Assembly: GCA_032690845.1 (NCBI GenBank)
Contig: CM064427.1
Location: forward strand, 6,149,501-6,213,500
From: Eleusine coracana subsp. coracana
Taxonomy: Eukaryota; Streptophyta; Magnoliopsida; Poales; Poaceae
Reading direction: 5' to 3'
DNA: 64,000 bases
Shown one piece after another: positions 23,701 to 35,052 of this stretch. Both the position numbers and the translations under genes were made by a program. The notes beneath the pieces are model-generated. The model was not told the origin of the DNA and searched no databases. It was given only the letters and a program-made list of their open reading frames with translations. The stretch's first letter is position 1. Each line of letters starts with the position of its first letter.

Positions 23701-23968
23701 CATTCGTTAAAAATACCAACAGTCGACGCTTTGTTCTCCCTCATCCCGTGCCGAGGCCACGCACAGAGCGCCACCGCCATTGACGCCTCCACAGTCGCCC
23801 TCGTCGCCGATGAGATGTAGTGCCACACTAATCCCTCGTGCCCACGTTGTCACTCCCGCACACGCTCGCCTGTCGCCGCGCGCCTGCGAACCCTAGGGCT
23901 GCTGCAGCCCTGCTTATCCTTTCCCTACCTATGTGTGTGAAGTGACAGTTGTTCAGTCAGTAGCAGTG

Positions 23969-26900
23969 ATGGCAGGAGGTCAGGATAAGGGCAAGGGCAA
24001 GATGCCAAAGAAGACCATAGGAAAGAAGAGGACCAGGCTGGACCTAGAGTCAGAGAGAGCTAGATGGTTGGCACAACACCTGGATGCTATGGAGGAGGCA
24101 CGCAGGACTCCAGGAGCTCTACTGATCATAGGGACACAAACTAATGATCAGGGCTGCAGGAGGAGCACCAGACAGAGGACAATAGCCCCAGAGCTGTACA
24201 CAGGTGTGAGACTTCCACACTGGGCGTAGGGTACTCCGACTTCTCGTCAGGGGAGGTCATCGAGGACTCTGGACCAGGGATCCTCCAAGCAACAAGAGGA
24301 GTCTGGAGACTCGGAGTCAAAGATGGCAACGGGCATGGCGCCCGTGGATAGTGCCTGCACATGCCCATGCCCGTAAGGCAAATATCATGCCCAAATCTGT
24401 GTCCGCTATCCGCAACGGGCAAAGAAGACCGCTCGTGCCCACCATCCGCGGATATTTTGTGCCTGTGGGCATACACGATGCCCAATAGAGCAAGACGAGC
24501 GATGATGTGCATCATACAACAAGCAGAGGGGTGGGGGAGTAGGAGCATGCGACAAACCTACCAGGTTGTGTGAATGGCAGCGTTGAGCCGCTGATGACCT
24601 GCACTAGATGAAGTACGCTACTGCACCTAGTAGCTGAGTGAAAGTTGAGATTAGGTTGAGATTTGGAAGGAGGATGACGTGATTTGAAGGGGAGAGGAGA
24701 GAGGTGGTGTGATCTAGTTGGGGCTGCATGTGATTTGGATTGAGAGGGGAGAGGATGGAGGCCGGATTTGATGTTATACCTTCGAGAGAGAGAAAATGAA
24801 GAGGGGAGGGCGACGACCTGCCTGGAGATACGATGGAGAAGACTGGATCAATGGGTTTAAAGTATAGCGGGTAAACGGATATGGATAATAGTTTTTTGTG
24901 CCCCGTTAACCTTTGCCCGTTGGGTTTGGAGCTCTGCTTGTGCCCGTGCCCGTGGGTAGAGATTGATGCCCAAATCCACGCCCGTTCGGGTTTTCGCCCA
25001 TGGGCACACGAATAATTGCTGCATGTTGCCATCTTTACTCAGAGTCTAAGATAGAGTCCTCAGAGGAGGAGCAGCCTGAGCAACCACAGCAGCCAGAGCA
25101 GACGGGACCACATCAGAGGACAGTTCACCAGGCAGGAGACCCGCAGTGCACATGTGTCGTGTGCACCAGGAGACTACAGACGCTTGTAGCTGCAGCAAGA
25201 GAGAGGGACATATTTGAGGTTCCCGCCAGGGATCTCAAGTTGAGTCGCCTCGTGTCCTTCGAGCAGTGGGTTCTAGTCCCCAGGGACCCTGCTGGAGGAG
25301 AGAGGTATTGTATGACGTTGTAGAGGAGAATTGGTGAGGGCTTGAGATGCTACCTTGCCAGAAAGGGCAGGTTTGGACTGTTCGTGTCGTAGCAGTTCGC
25401 GACTTACCAGGCTATAAGGAGAGCCACATGCACGGACAAGCAATAGTATTTTGACTACATGCCCGAACTAGCAGAGTTGGTCACCAGTCCCCTACAGATA
25501 CAAAGAGGATATAGTGATGGAGTTCTACGTCTCACTATGGGTAGCCAGAGATCGCTCAGAGATCTCGTTTATGTTCAGAGGAGAGCTCTAGCGCTTGACT
25601 AGAGAGGACCTGATAGTTGCACTTGGGTTGATTGCTTCGGACTTGCAGCTATACAAGAGTGCCTACGGGACTTGGGATCTGCCCTGCAGACCACAGGGAG
25701 GGATGCTACCTCCAGACGACATGGTGTCGATAGTCTTCCAGCCACCTCACACACTAGGTTTGACACACGCCTGACAAGACTCACTGTAGAGGTGAAGGTG
25801 CTTAGGGCGATAGTCACCAGGACTATCATTTCGAGGTCTGGGTATAGGGACGAGTTCATACTTCTACACCAGTGGGCCATTGCAGCTATGCTCGGGAGGC
25901 ACATGTTTGACTTGACTGACCTTATGATAGCTGAGATGGAGGAGGTTATTTCTGAGAGAGTTGGAGGTCGTCACCTAGTCTATAGACCTTATATCTGTTA
26001 TCTTCTAAGGAGACTAGGAATAGTAACAGAGGAGCAGTACGAGGCATTCCTTGAGGTGACCACTAGCTACGCACCTCGAGTGCCGAGGGGGTCACAGTCA
26101 TCCTTCAGCCAGCAGACAGACAAGCAGGAGTTGCCGCCAGTCACTCACGAGCAGGAGGCTCATCCAGAGATGGTGATTCAAAAGTCTAGCAGTGCGGGTG
26201 CACCACCTCAGCCAGTATCTACAGAGACAGATCATGCCTCCACCATAGCAGCACTTGCAAGACCTCTGGGTGACTTCATCCAGAACACTATTGAGGAGAG
26301 GCATCAGATCATGGATGTGTTGAGGATGCAGGCAGAGTTCTAGCAGCAGTAGATGAGGTTGATGACACATCTGTTGACTCAGATGACGGAGCTTACTTGA
26401 GGACAGTCTAGCCAGCAGACAGGAATCCCTATGCTACCACAGTTCCAGCAGCTTCTGACTTAGAGTCTCCCCTTCACCATGATGATGATGGCACAGTCTA
26501 GGAGATTACCGTCACTCTCAGGGGAGTTACCAACAAGGGGAGCAGGACAGACTTTCTTACCTACATAGTTCTTCCTAGTGTCAGCTTTCTCAGTGTCTGC
26601 ACTCTTCACCTCGCCTCAGATGACAGGACCTTCCAGCTCCCAGCAGCTGCCAGTCAGGAGTCTGACCTTCTTAGACATAGTGCACACCATTCAGGCAGCC
26701 CCATAGACAGCTACAGCTACTAGCACAGCACTACCTTCTTCTGCTATAGTTTCTTCTCTTGTCACACCACCGAAGAGGCCAATCTTGCACTCCTTCACGC
26801 GTCTATTGCGTAGAAGACCGCCACAATCACAGCAGGACAGGACACAGGGTCTGAGTCACCAGAGGATCTCGCGTACTTTGAGCAGCTCGACACTCAGGTG

Positions 26901-27008
26901 GCACAGACACAGGCAGAGCAGCAAGATCCGACACAGGAGCAGCCCAGCATAGAGCCTTCAAAGGACAACGCTGCACCACCACCTCCTACGACCTCGAGTG
27001 TGCATTAG
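23969..27008 (+). pseudogene. accessory protein of element F (plant transposon-associated ORF), broken
   Basis: ATG at 23969 opens a basic N-terminus (MAGGQDKGKGKMPKKTIGKK) and an acidic linker. The frame is interrupted by a 720-bp MITE (24317-25036) and resumes with ESSEEEQPEQPQQPEQ. After 25323 it breaks into several frames with many TAG stops. Recognisable pieces are YFDYMPELAEL, VMEFYVSLWVARDRSEISF, RDEFILLHQWAIAAMLGRHM and DLMIAEMEEVISERVGGRHL. A Gln/Pro-rich tail ends about 27008 (NAAPPPPTTSSVH). This layout resembles the 'putative plant transposon protein' frame of non-autonomous grass retrotransposons; function unknown. At least one frameshift is needed between 25480 and 25750. Confidence 0.6.
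24317..25036. mobile_element. hAT-like non-autonomous element (MITE), 720 bp
   Basis: Terminal inverted repeats AAAGATGGCAAC / GTTGCCATCTTT. 8-bp flanking repeats ACTCGGAG (24309-24316) and ACTCAGAG (25037-25044) differ at one base, as expected for an old hAT target duplication. The interior has the GCCCGTGCCCGTGGG and CGGGCATGGGC words common in grass hAT derivatives. It splits the accessory frame of element F; the flanks join in a continuous acidic linker. Confidence 0.75.
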
Positions 27009-27611
27009 TTTTCCCTCTCTTTTTGGTGCTTGTTGCCAAAGGGGGAGAATACATAGCGATAGGGGGAGTGTGACTTGTGTTGACCGAGAGTAGCTTGTAT
27101 CTAGGGGGAGTATACGAGGTATACATGGTTCTGGGATATAGATATATTTGGATCTTATTTTGATGGTTTTATCGATGTTCATGAATTTTGATGAGTCATG
27201 TTTTTCATTCGCTTGTGTTTGACTCGTCATGATCTCACTTTGTTTAGTTTCATACACAGTGCTTTGTCTTTCTTTACTTATCATGTATGCATGTGTATGA
27301 TTTCATGATGATGATTGCTTGTTTTAATTCCTTGCATGTTTCATGCTATCCTCTTGCATATCATCATTCATGTCTTACATTGCATGTCATTTTTCTTTTT
27401 TTAATTATCACCTAACATGACATGCATGCATTTATATCTAGAGTGTGCTTTTCTCTCTTTTTTTCTTTAGCTCTTGATGCTTGATTTGAGTAGGACCTTG
27501 TTCGTTCCTTGTTATGCCTTTGAGGTTCCTCTCGATCTTAGTGTAGCTCTTTTAGCCTTGATATTTTTATAATAAGTAGTGGTTGTCATCAGTCACCAAA
27601 AAAGAGGAGAT
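27009..27611 (+). other. 3' untranslated region and polypurine tract of element F
   Basis: T-rich non-coding stretch after the accessory frame. The purine block AAAAAAGAGGAGA (about 27598-27610) directly precedes the LTR start TGTAAG and is the likely plus-strand primer site. Confidence 0.6.
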
Positions 27612-29269
27612 TGTAAGCTTCATGATCATTGATAATTGGATCCCTGAGGTATGGATGTTTTGATAATTAATGAAAACTATAAAATTGTGGGCTAATATCT
27701 ATATGAGTGTTGTCTATGGAGGAATCATCACTAAACTCTACTACAAACCTTATTGACGATGGTTGCCTTGGTGATAGATGACAATAACCACAAGCATGGA
27801 GCTTGATAGAGTCCAAGGGTTGATGGAGATGGAGCTAAGGACAACCTATGGAGAAAGTGTTTGGAACACTTGTCTAGTTGTTAGGGCTTTGAGTCCATAG
27901 GAAAAAGAGGACTATCAAGGGGGTCTAGGTCATGCTAATTGATGATGTGTGTGGATGTTCAATAAAATCATAGGCACTAGATGGCAGTGAGAAGCCAAGG
28001 AGCTATTGGAAGAAGCCGGGAAATAAAGTCAAGCGAGGACGAGGAGTTTCAGCTTCTGGAGAGAGTGACCAGACAGAAGGGTCAGCAGTGACCGGACTAT
28101 ACGGTCATCAGAGGAGAAGGCAGAATAGAGAGAAGTTGTTGTGAGGAATCTATCAGCGTGAAGGCCCACAGAGACCAAACAATACGGTCTATAGACCGGA
28201 CATTCTGGTCTGTATGGGGTGAGCACAGGACAGAGAGGAAGCAATTTGGGAGCTCTCTGAAATCGACGGAGATGAAGAGACCGGACGGTTCGGTCTACTA
28301 ACCGGACGGTCCGGTCAATATAGGATCAGTAGGCCAACGGCTCTGGAGGAGCCGTCTAGGAGAGACCAGACGGTCCGGTCTGGCAAAGACCGGATTGTAT
28401 GGTCATTAGGCCTAAAAAGCTGATTTCATGGAGCAACGGCTAGTTTGAGGTTGGAAGCCTATATAACTTCGTTGCTGGGGCCTTGGAGACCTCTCTTGGC
28501 CATTGGGATAGCTGGGAGCATCAGTAGGGAGCCAAAAGGAAAAGAGAAGAGCACTAGGAGGAGATATTGGATATCTTGAGTGTGCTAGAGAGAGTAACTT
28601 GAGCATCTATCCACATCTAAGGCTAGGGTGTCGTTGAGGGTGTGATCTAGGCTGTTACTCTTGGTCTACGGTGAGACCTAGATAGGTTAGGTGTCGGTGA
28701 TCGAGCCTATCGTGATTGGTTGTGAAGGTCGTCACACGTTTGTACACGGTTTGAGCGCGTCGTTAAAAGGGGCACCGCTAGTGAGCACCCGTGTTGGCTC
28801 GGAGAGTCCGGCAAGTTCTCGAGGGAGGCGAGCTTGTGCCTTGGTGGCAGTGGTGACACGACTGTGTCTTCACTCCGGGAGTGATTGTGGGCTTAGGTGT
28901 GAGAACTCCACTTGGTGACAGGAGGGACCGACACTCTGGCGGGAGTGGTCCAACAAGGATTAGGGGAAGGTGCCATCCTTCCGAGACCTCAGGAAAAAAA
29001 TCATGAGCATTCCTTGACCTCCTCTTTACTATTCCACAATTGTGTGCTCTAGTGAATATGTTGAATTATGGCTTACATAGGCTAGTGTGTTTAGCTTTTG
29101 CTTTTGCACTCATCATGAACACTAGCATGTCTAGGATCTTGGCCTACTAGAATTGTTAGGTTGCAACGATTGCGGGGATTAAATGGAGTGAAATTGAAGT
29201 ATTTGAAATCATGGTCGACTTATAGATTCAACCCCCCCCCCCCCTCTTAGTACGCCTTCAGTCCTTACA
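27612..29269 (+). repeat. 3' LTR of element F
   Basis: 1658-bp LTR with inverted ends TGTAAG...CTTACA. TATA box TATATAA at 28460-28466. Four doublets of the GACCGGACNGTCCGGTC word lie upstream of the TATA box (28067-28404). The segment 28420-29000 is homologous to the minus-strand LTR of element D. A C14 run lies near 29232-29245. The accessory frame precedes it, so it is the 3' LTR. Confidence 0.82.
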
Positions 29270-30274
29270 GCCTCTCAACACAGCAAAAGTAAGCTCCTTA
29301 CAAAATTCTAAAAAGCAAAGCAAAGGATACCAGGGAGGTCTGTTCCACGATTGCAAAGGTCACAAAAACCTGTGTTGTTCAGAAGAAATATGTAGAGCTA
29401 CGAAGGCTAAATATATATGTGTGTATGGCACACAAATCAAAAACAGAGAGTAAAGCTATATATATATATTTCCTGGTCTACTTGTGTCCAAGAACAGTAG
29501 TGATAGCAAGATAGAAACAAGTAGAAAAAGAAACACAAGCCAATCCTAAATTTCTTTTTTTTTGTTATATTTTTTTGTCATCTCAAAGGTAACAAACGAG
29601 GAACCATATAAAATTTCAGCTCAAACAGAGGTAGGATGTGGCCTACCAAAATTCTGCAAGTTTTAGTGACACCGGGATCCAAACTTAAATGATTTTTTTC
29701 TTTTTCTTTCTGACTTTTTTTTGAATTTTTTTTAGAAAGCCAAATGGACTACGCCAGTTTGGGGTATGGTCCAAATGTTGTCACAAATCTTCTGTAAATA
29801 TTTCAGCTCATGCAGAGCACCGAGCGAAAAGTAATGCATGTTTCAAGGAAGGTACCCCGAATCAGGTTCTTCGGTGGAACTGGAATTGCTATCGGGTAGG
29901 TTTTTTTCTTGATGGGATAAATGCGGCGGAAAGTGGAATTTGTGGGTGTTGAGGCGTGGTGTTGAGGATGGGTTTCGGCTAGGATTAGGGTGGGCGTTGT
30001 CAAACAATCAACCCTAGCATACAAAGCCAAACAAAATAGAGGGTGGAGGGGGGGCCAGGGTTGCAAGGGGAGGCACACAGATGACAACTAAAACATGAAC
30101 TAAACCAGCAACAAAAAAAACTAGAGCACAAACTCAACACTACGGACTCAGGGATTAAAATATGCAAAAGGCTAACATGTGGTTATGGGCAGGGGGGTTG
30201 TGGCTTTTCTATGGACGATAGGATGAACACGAAAGCAAAAACTAAACTAAAGGGTAGTGCAAACCTGACGGTGC
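29270..30274 (-). other. 5' leader of gypsy family A
   Basis: Minus strand matches bases about 1-1125 of the window (for example GCTTTCGTGTTCATCCTATCG against TTTTCGTGTTCTTCCTATCG). Only the first bases of the primer site remain: the LTR end CACATCA is followed by GCACCGTCAGG, which looks like a deletion between two ATCA(G) repeats. Cut at 29270 by the LTR of element F. Confidence 0.75.
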
Positions 30275-31176
30275 TGATGTGGACAAGGGTTCCCGATCTT
30301 CTGAAAGGTTTTGGTAATCTTGATTTGGGCGGAGGCAAAACACAAATCGATCTGGCTTCTAAACAACAACTTTTAGAACCCTGCAATCATACCACAACGT
30401 CTCCTCTGGTTATCAACCGTTCAAGAACGATTGACCTCACCGAGGAGGCTAATCCCTGCCTGCGAATCAAGAACACATGCAAGAACAAAGAAGAATGCAA
30501 CATAATTGCAGATGTATGATTAAATTCATAAAGTTGGGGTCTCACAAACCGATGAATGGCGACACTGTTTATGAACATAATTGATCTAAGCAAAACACAA
30601 ACCCTAATAAAGAGGCAGCGGCTGTATATGAGGACCCTAGGGTCATGCATGACCTCCTAGACGAAACCCTAAGTGGGCTCAACTCGATACATGGCCCAAA
30701 GACCGATTACGGTGTCGCAGCACCAGGACAGATTCTGGATATCAAATTGTTTCAGCGATTGCCGACTGCTCAGGACGAATTTACATATAGGACCGGTTGG
30801 GCTGGAAAGGTCTTTTCGTTATCTTTCTAGTCATATATAGAACGTCCAAATCTGAGTTAGTATGCGTCCTGGGCGTCCATTTTAGTGCAGACTGGTACTG
30901 GGCCTCGAAATAGACTCGAAGTCGGTTTTGATTGGGCCTCCACCTTGGCTTGGACGTCCTTGCTGGTCCATCATGCCTCCAATCACCTCTCCATCTATCT
31001 CATCATCATCTTCATGGTTCCTAACAACAATTAATTCATTAGATAGCAATCAATTCTCAAAACCACATAAACCAAACATTAGAAACGAGCTCACCTATAA
31101 ATTCAGGTGATGCGCATGAACTTTCATCTTAGTTGGAGGAGTGTTGTGTGTATTCATAGGTGTGATGTCCTCATCA
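30275..31176 (-). repeat. second LTR of the rearranged family A copy
   Basis: 902 bp, minus strand, TGATGAGGACATCAC ... GTCCACATCA. It aligns with the LTR at 5567-6489, which is 923 bp. It is preceded without any internal sequence by the primer site of the first LTR. Confidence 0.85.
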
Positions 31177-31203
31177 GGTGCACCTGAAGCTCTGATTACC
31201 ACT
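31177..31203 (-). other. primer binding site fused to the next LTR
   Basis: Minus-strand AGTGGTAATCAGAGC, a one-base-inserted form of TGGTATCAGAGC (initiator tRNA-Met type), directly after the LTR end TTCATATCA. Twelve bases later the next LTR starts. Confidence 0.8.
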
Positions 31204-32060
31204 TGATATGAACAAGGGTAACCGATCTTCCAAAAGGATCTGATAAACTTGATTAAGGCGGAGACGAAACACAAATTGATCCAGCTTCCGAACGACACGT
31301 TCTAAACCCCGTAATCAAAACACAACATCTCCTATGGTTATCAACCGGTGTTGTGTGATTGACCTTGCCAAGAAAGCTTATCATTGCCTGCAAATCAAGA
31401 ACACAAGCAAAAACAAAGAAGAATACAACACAATTGTAGATATATTATGAATCTCATGAAGTTAAAGTCTCACAAACCAATCAAAATGGCAAATATGTTA
31501 TCAACAGAATAATCTAAGCAAAATCTAAAACCTAATGTACTGGTGGCAGCTGTTTATGAATACGCTAGTATCATGCAAGACCCTCTAGATGCGCCCCTAA
31601 TTGGACTCAACTGAATACAAAGTCCGAAGGCCAAAAACAGGCGACGTAGCGCCAGGACAGATTCTGGACGCTCTATTGTTTTGACAATTCCCCTTGACTC
31701 CGGACGAATTTTGACATCAGACCGGTGGCATTGGAAAGGCCTGCTCATTAGCTTTCCTTGCATATGTAGAACGTCTAAAACCGAGTTCGTATGCATCCTG
31801 GCATCCATTTTAGTGCGGAGTGATCCTGGGCCCCGAAACAGACTCGAAGTCAGTTTTAATTGGACCTCCCCCTTGGCTTCCACATCCTTGCTGGTCCTAC
31901 ACATCCCCAAGTCCTTCTCCCATCATCTCCTGGTCCTCTTCATGGTTCCTAATCATAATATAGTTATTAGGTAGCAAACTATTCTCAAAAGTGACATATA
32001 ATGAAGAACATAGGAACAAACTCACCTCTAAATTTAGTCATTGTGCACGAGCTCTAGAAA
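31204..32060 (-). repeat. first LTR of the rearranged family A copy
   Basis: Minus-strand LTR matching about 5635-6489 of element A, ending TTCATATCA. The expected LTR start is not found beyond 32060, so about 70 bases of its 5' end are lost or replaced. Confidence 0.75.
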
Positions 32061-34623
32061 AAAAAATATCCACATTCACTCTAGAGTTCTAGAAATTCCC
32101 ATGTTAATCAGAAAAAATAAGAAGAAAAAATATTTGAACAAGAAAAGAAACCTCTACATTCTCTCTCGAGTATCACCATTGTGCCTTAGCTCAATAAGGC
32201 TGATTACAATCTTCTCCTCCCTAACTATGTTACCTCAACACTCTCGCCTCTCCTCCGCTTACATCCAGTTTCATGGTTTCCACAACTCCATCAATAGAAG
32301 AGAGAGTAAAGGTATGACGAAGTGTAGATGGAGCTAGGACGATGAATACACAGCAATATTTTTGAAATCAACACAATATTTATGGTACATAAGCTCCATC
32401 GAATCGAGTGCTTTGAGAGTATCTTATCTTTACGTAATAAGGTAGTGATGTTTAATAATTTAATTTTTATAAGGTGTAAGTATAAAATTTGAGAAAACAC
32501 TATCTTACTACTTCTAAAAAAGATACATAGACTAGTTGCACAAATGTGTTGGCAGATTGACTAGTTACTCTGGAGTCGCCCTAATTTGAGTATCTAGTTT
32601 GCTGGAGAGAGAAAACTATGAGTGTGTCACACTGATGATAGCCCTTTATGCTGATGTAGATGTAGCCAAGAGCAAGGGTGAATCCCGTGGTCGAGTATGT
32701 TGTGCTTGAGATAGTCGAGGTTGATGTAGCTGTGGTTGTCTATATCAAGGAAACCACAGGCGCAAAAATGCGCCAAGTAGTGGGTGTGCAAAGATGTTGC
32801 TTGGATGAAGATGGCAACACAATTGAGGCATCATGAAGAAGAGGGTCAATGTTGAAGTCATGAAGTCTCCATGGACAAGGCATTCCATGGGTTTGCCAGG
32901 CCTGAGAACACGTCATGGAAGAAGGCACGCATCGGTCTTGCCAAAACCAAACATACAGCGTTAGAGACCATCACAAACCGACACCAGTGTTGGAGGGGGT
33001 CAACAGAGAAGGCCTCCATGATGATAGTGATGCATAGAGCGACGAGGAGGGAGAGTGCCAATGCAACCCGTTCTTATAAGAGTAAAAGCGAGGGGTTGAG
33101 GTAGCGACTACAACTCTAGTGGCATGGTCGTGGTGGACAAAGATGAAGTCATAGACGGAGCAGAACCAGCAACCAAGAGTGGCAGCACGGGTAGTCTGAA
33201 GAACCGCGGTGACAATGCTCGAGGTACATGAAGTAGAACCATCAGCTTGATGAACACCATGTGCGCTGAGAATCGAGTCGTTGATGCTTGAAGGCGACGA
33301 TGATTATACAACAACAAGCATCACAATTGGCAGAGTTGTGTCTTGAAAGGCACTTCTACACTTTGTGGCGACCATGGGAGATGGTGCTACGGTCCGAGGG
33401 GGTGACGTAGTGGCAACCCAAAACTCAACGTGCTATGTGGCCTCAATGTCATCGCACGCATGATCGGCTGATCAAACCGACAATGTGTGCAAAAACATGA
33501 TGACGCCACACATTTTGATGTTAGCGATGATGTCAAGGACGACCCAAAGGTGGCATTGACAAAGTTGGCTCAAGCACGTGTGATCGAGACATCCGGGCAG
33601 TGATGCTTGAAGGCATTCCTTGTGCATCACACATGTTGAAGACGAAGTGCACGCTGGAGTAGTCGATGCCGGTGTCAGGGAAGTGGCTCGCGAGATCGAT
33701 GGACGGTGACTGACACAATCATGATTAGTGCAAAATAAAAGAAAAGGCTTACACCAGCAGACCAGATCGGAGAACCCATGACGACCTTGTTCCTTCCATC
33801 TCATCCTTTGTCCTCATGCACAAGACATGAAAGTAATTGTGGAGCAGATCTATGCAACATGAACCAATGTAGGAGGCAACTAAGCAACTCGTTGACCTAA
33901 TGGCTTGGTGCCAAGCCACGGGCGCACCTTTGGTCGGGTCACACGGGATGAGGTGGTGCTGCACCCCACAACAATGCGAAGAGGATCGGCAGCCAGGGAT
34001 AGGGTGCAGCCATGAGTATTGCATAGCATCTAGCCACCTCCAAAAGTGCTACGTTGAGGCCTTTATGGACAGCGTCTTTAGCCCTTGTGGGGCATCAATG
34101 CAGCCCACCTAATAGGGAACCACCAACTCAATGGGAGATCCAATCAGATCATGTAACGGAAGCGGATCGCCATCATGTCAATGATGATCAATCCATGTAG
34201 CTTGACGACGCGATGTCACAAACACAATGACGGTGGCCAGATTGAATGATTGGCAGCCAAAAAGGAGATGGTGTCCTTGACAGGGATCATGAAGATCGAT
34301 ATCTCCAAAGACATGTTATGCAGAAGCGAACGGTGGCAAGGGTTAGGGAGGGTGGATAGCAGAAGTAAGAATCAATTTGGCTCTACTATGCACCAACCAG
34401 TTGTACCCAAAAATATAAACTGGTGAGAAAGGGTGAGCATAATTCACTAGGTGAGCATAATTCACTTAGGGTATGTTTGGTTGCCCTGCTCAACACCCCC
34501 CCCCCCTAACCAGGCCCGTCGAGTGCAGGACCATAATGTTTGGTTGTCTACACTTGTCCTATAGCCTGACCCAGTGCGTGTAGGAAGGTCCTCAGAGTCA
34601 GGCCGGCGAGGAATGTGGGATTC
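32061..34623. other. unassigned DNA
   Basis: No gene, LTR or terminal-repeat element recognised. Short open frames on both strands have no recognisable motif and no splice structure that I can support. A 20-bp near-direct repeat GTGAGCATAATTCACT lies near 34434-34470, followed by GGGTATGTTTGGTTGCC, a word often found at ends of grass repeats. A C-run lies at 34497-34506. The last bases GATTC (34619-34623) are the target site of element G. Confidence 0.5.
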
Positions 34624-35031
34624 TGTTTTATTTGTGCCGAGTATGTGTACACAAGTCGGTTATAAATTAGACTTGAGTCGTATTAGGTGGTTAGGGATAG
34701 AGTTTGTGTTGAACTTGTATTCCTGGGCCTCATATATACGTGGAGGTACCACCGTTGTAACTGCTAGAAGACAGATGTAGTAGACAAGGGGCGGCGGCGG
34801 CTAGAGCGGTGCGCCCAAGGGGCAGCTAGGTCATGCGCCCGTGTGCTCCTGACGCCGGTATTGCTACTGATATTATGGAGAGGAGCGCCCGTAATCACGC
34901 CCTGAGGATGTAAGCACATCGCTGAACCATGTTAAAAAAAACATCATGTCTTGGAGTCGTTCTCTTTTCTATGATCTTCTATTTATGGCTGATGATTCTA
35001 GGATATCGCTTCCGCGATCAGTTTTCTAACA
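34624..35031 (+). repeat. 5' LTR of copia element G
   Basis: 408 bp, TGTTTTATTTG ... TTTTCTAACA. TATA-like CATATATACG at about 34730. Differs from the 3' LTR by scattered substitutions and by lacking its 41-bp duplication. Confidence 0.92.
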
Positions 35032-35033
35032 AG

Positions 35034-35052
35034 TGGTATCAGAGCCAGGTTC
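35034..35052 (+). other. primer binding site of element G
   Basis: TGGTATCAGAGCCAGGTTC, initiator tRNA-Met type, two bases after the LTR. Confidence 0.9.

Larger units (their letters stand above)
22138..23721 (+). mobile_element. Gypsy (Tat/Athila-like) element E reduced to 5' LTR, gag start and a 21-bp stub of the 3' LTR
   Basis: Bounded by a perfect 5-bp target-site duplication, GTCGA at 22133-22137 and 23722-23726. The LTR (22138-23359) starts TGTTGACGG and ends ACCAACA. The last 21 bp before the right TSD (23701-23721) repeat the LTR end with one extra A. A single deletion therefore removed nearly all of the coding region and 3' LTR while preserving the integration boundary. Confidence 0.85.
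23727..29269 (+). mobile_element. Non-autonomous LTR element F with accessory frame only
   Basis: Internal region with a decayed single frame (23969 to about 27008), a purine-rich tail with AAAGGGGGAGAA and GATAGGGGGAG, a polypurine tract and one LTR (27612-29269). No protease, RT or integrase motif is seen. The 5' LTR and primer site are not recognisable; the first 240 bases are GC-rich and of unclear origin. The element ends exactly where the inverted gypsy copy resumes (29270), consistent with insertion into that copy. Confidence 0.65.
29270..32060 (-). mobile_element. Rearranged copy of a gypsy element of family A, two adjacent LTRs
   Basis: Read on the minus strand: LTR (32060-31204), primer site (31203-31177), immediately a second LTR (31176-30275), then leader sequence (30274-29270) matching 1-1125 of element A inverted. 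All gag-pol sequence between primer site and second LTR is missing. Sequence identity to element A is visible by eye throughout but with many differences. Confidence 0.85.

Noticed and set aside
32690..34120. Host gene suggested by several short open frames
   Set aside because: Frames are short, on both strands, without motifs, poly(A) or consistent splice sites.
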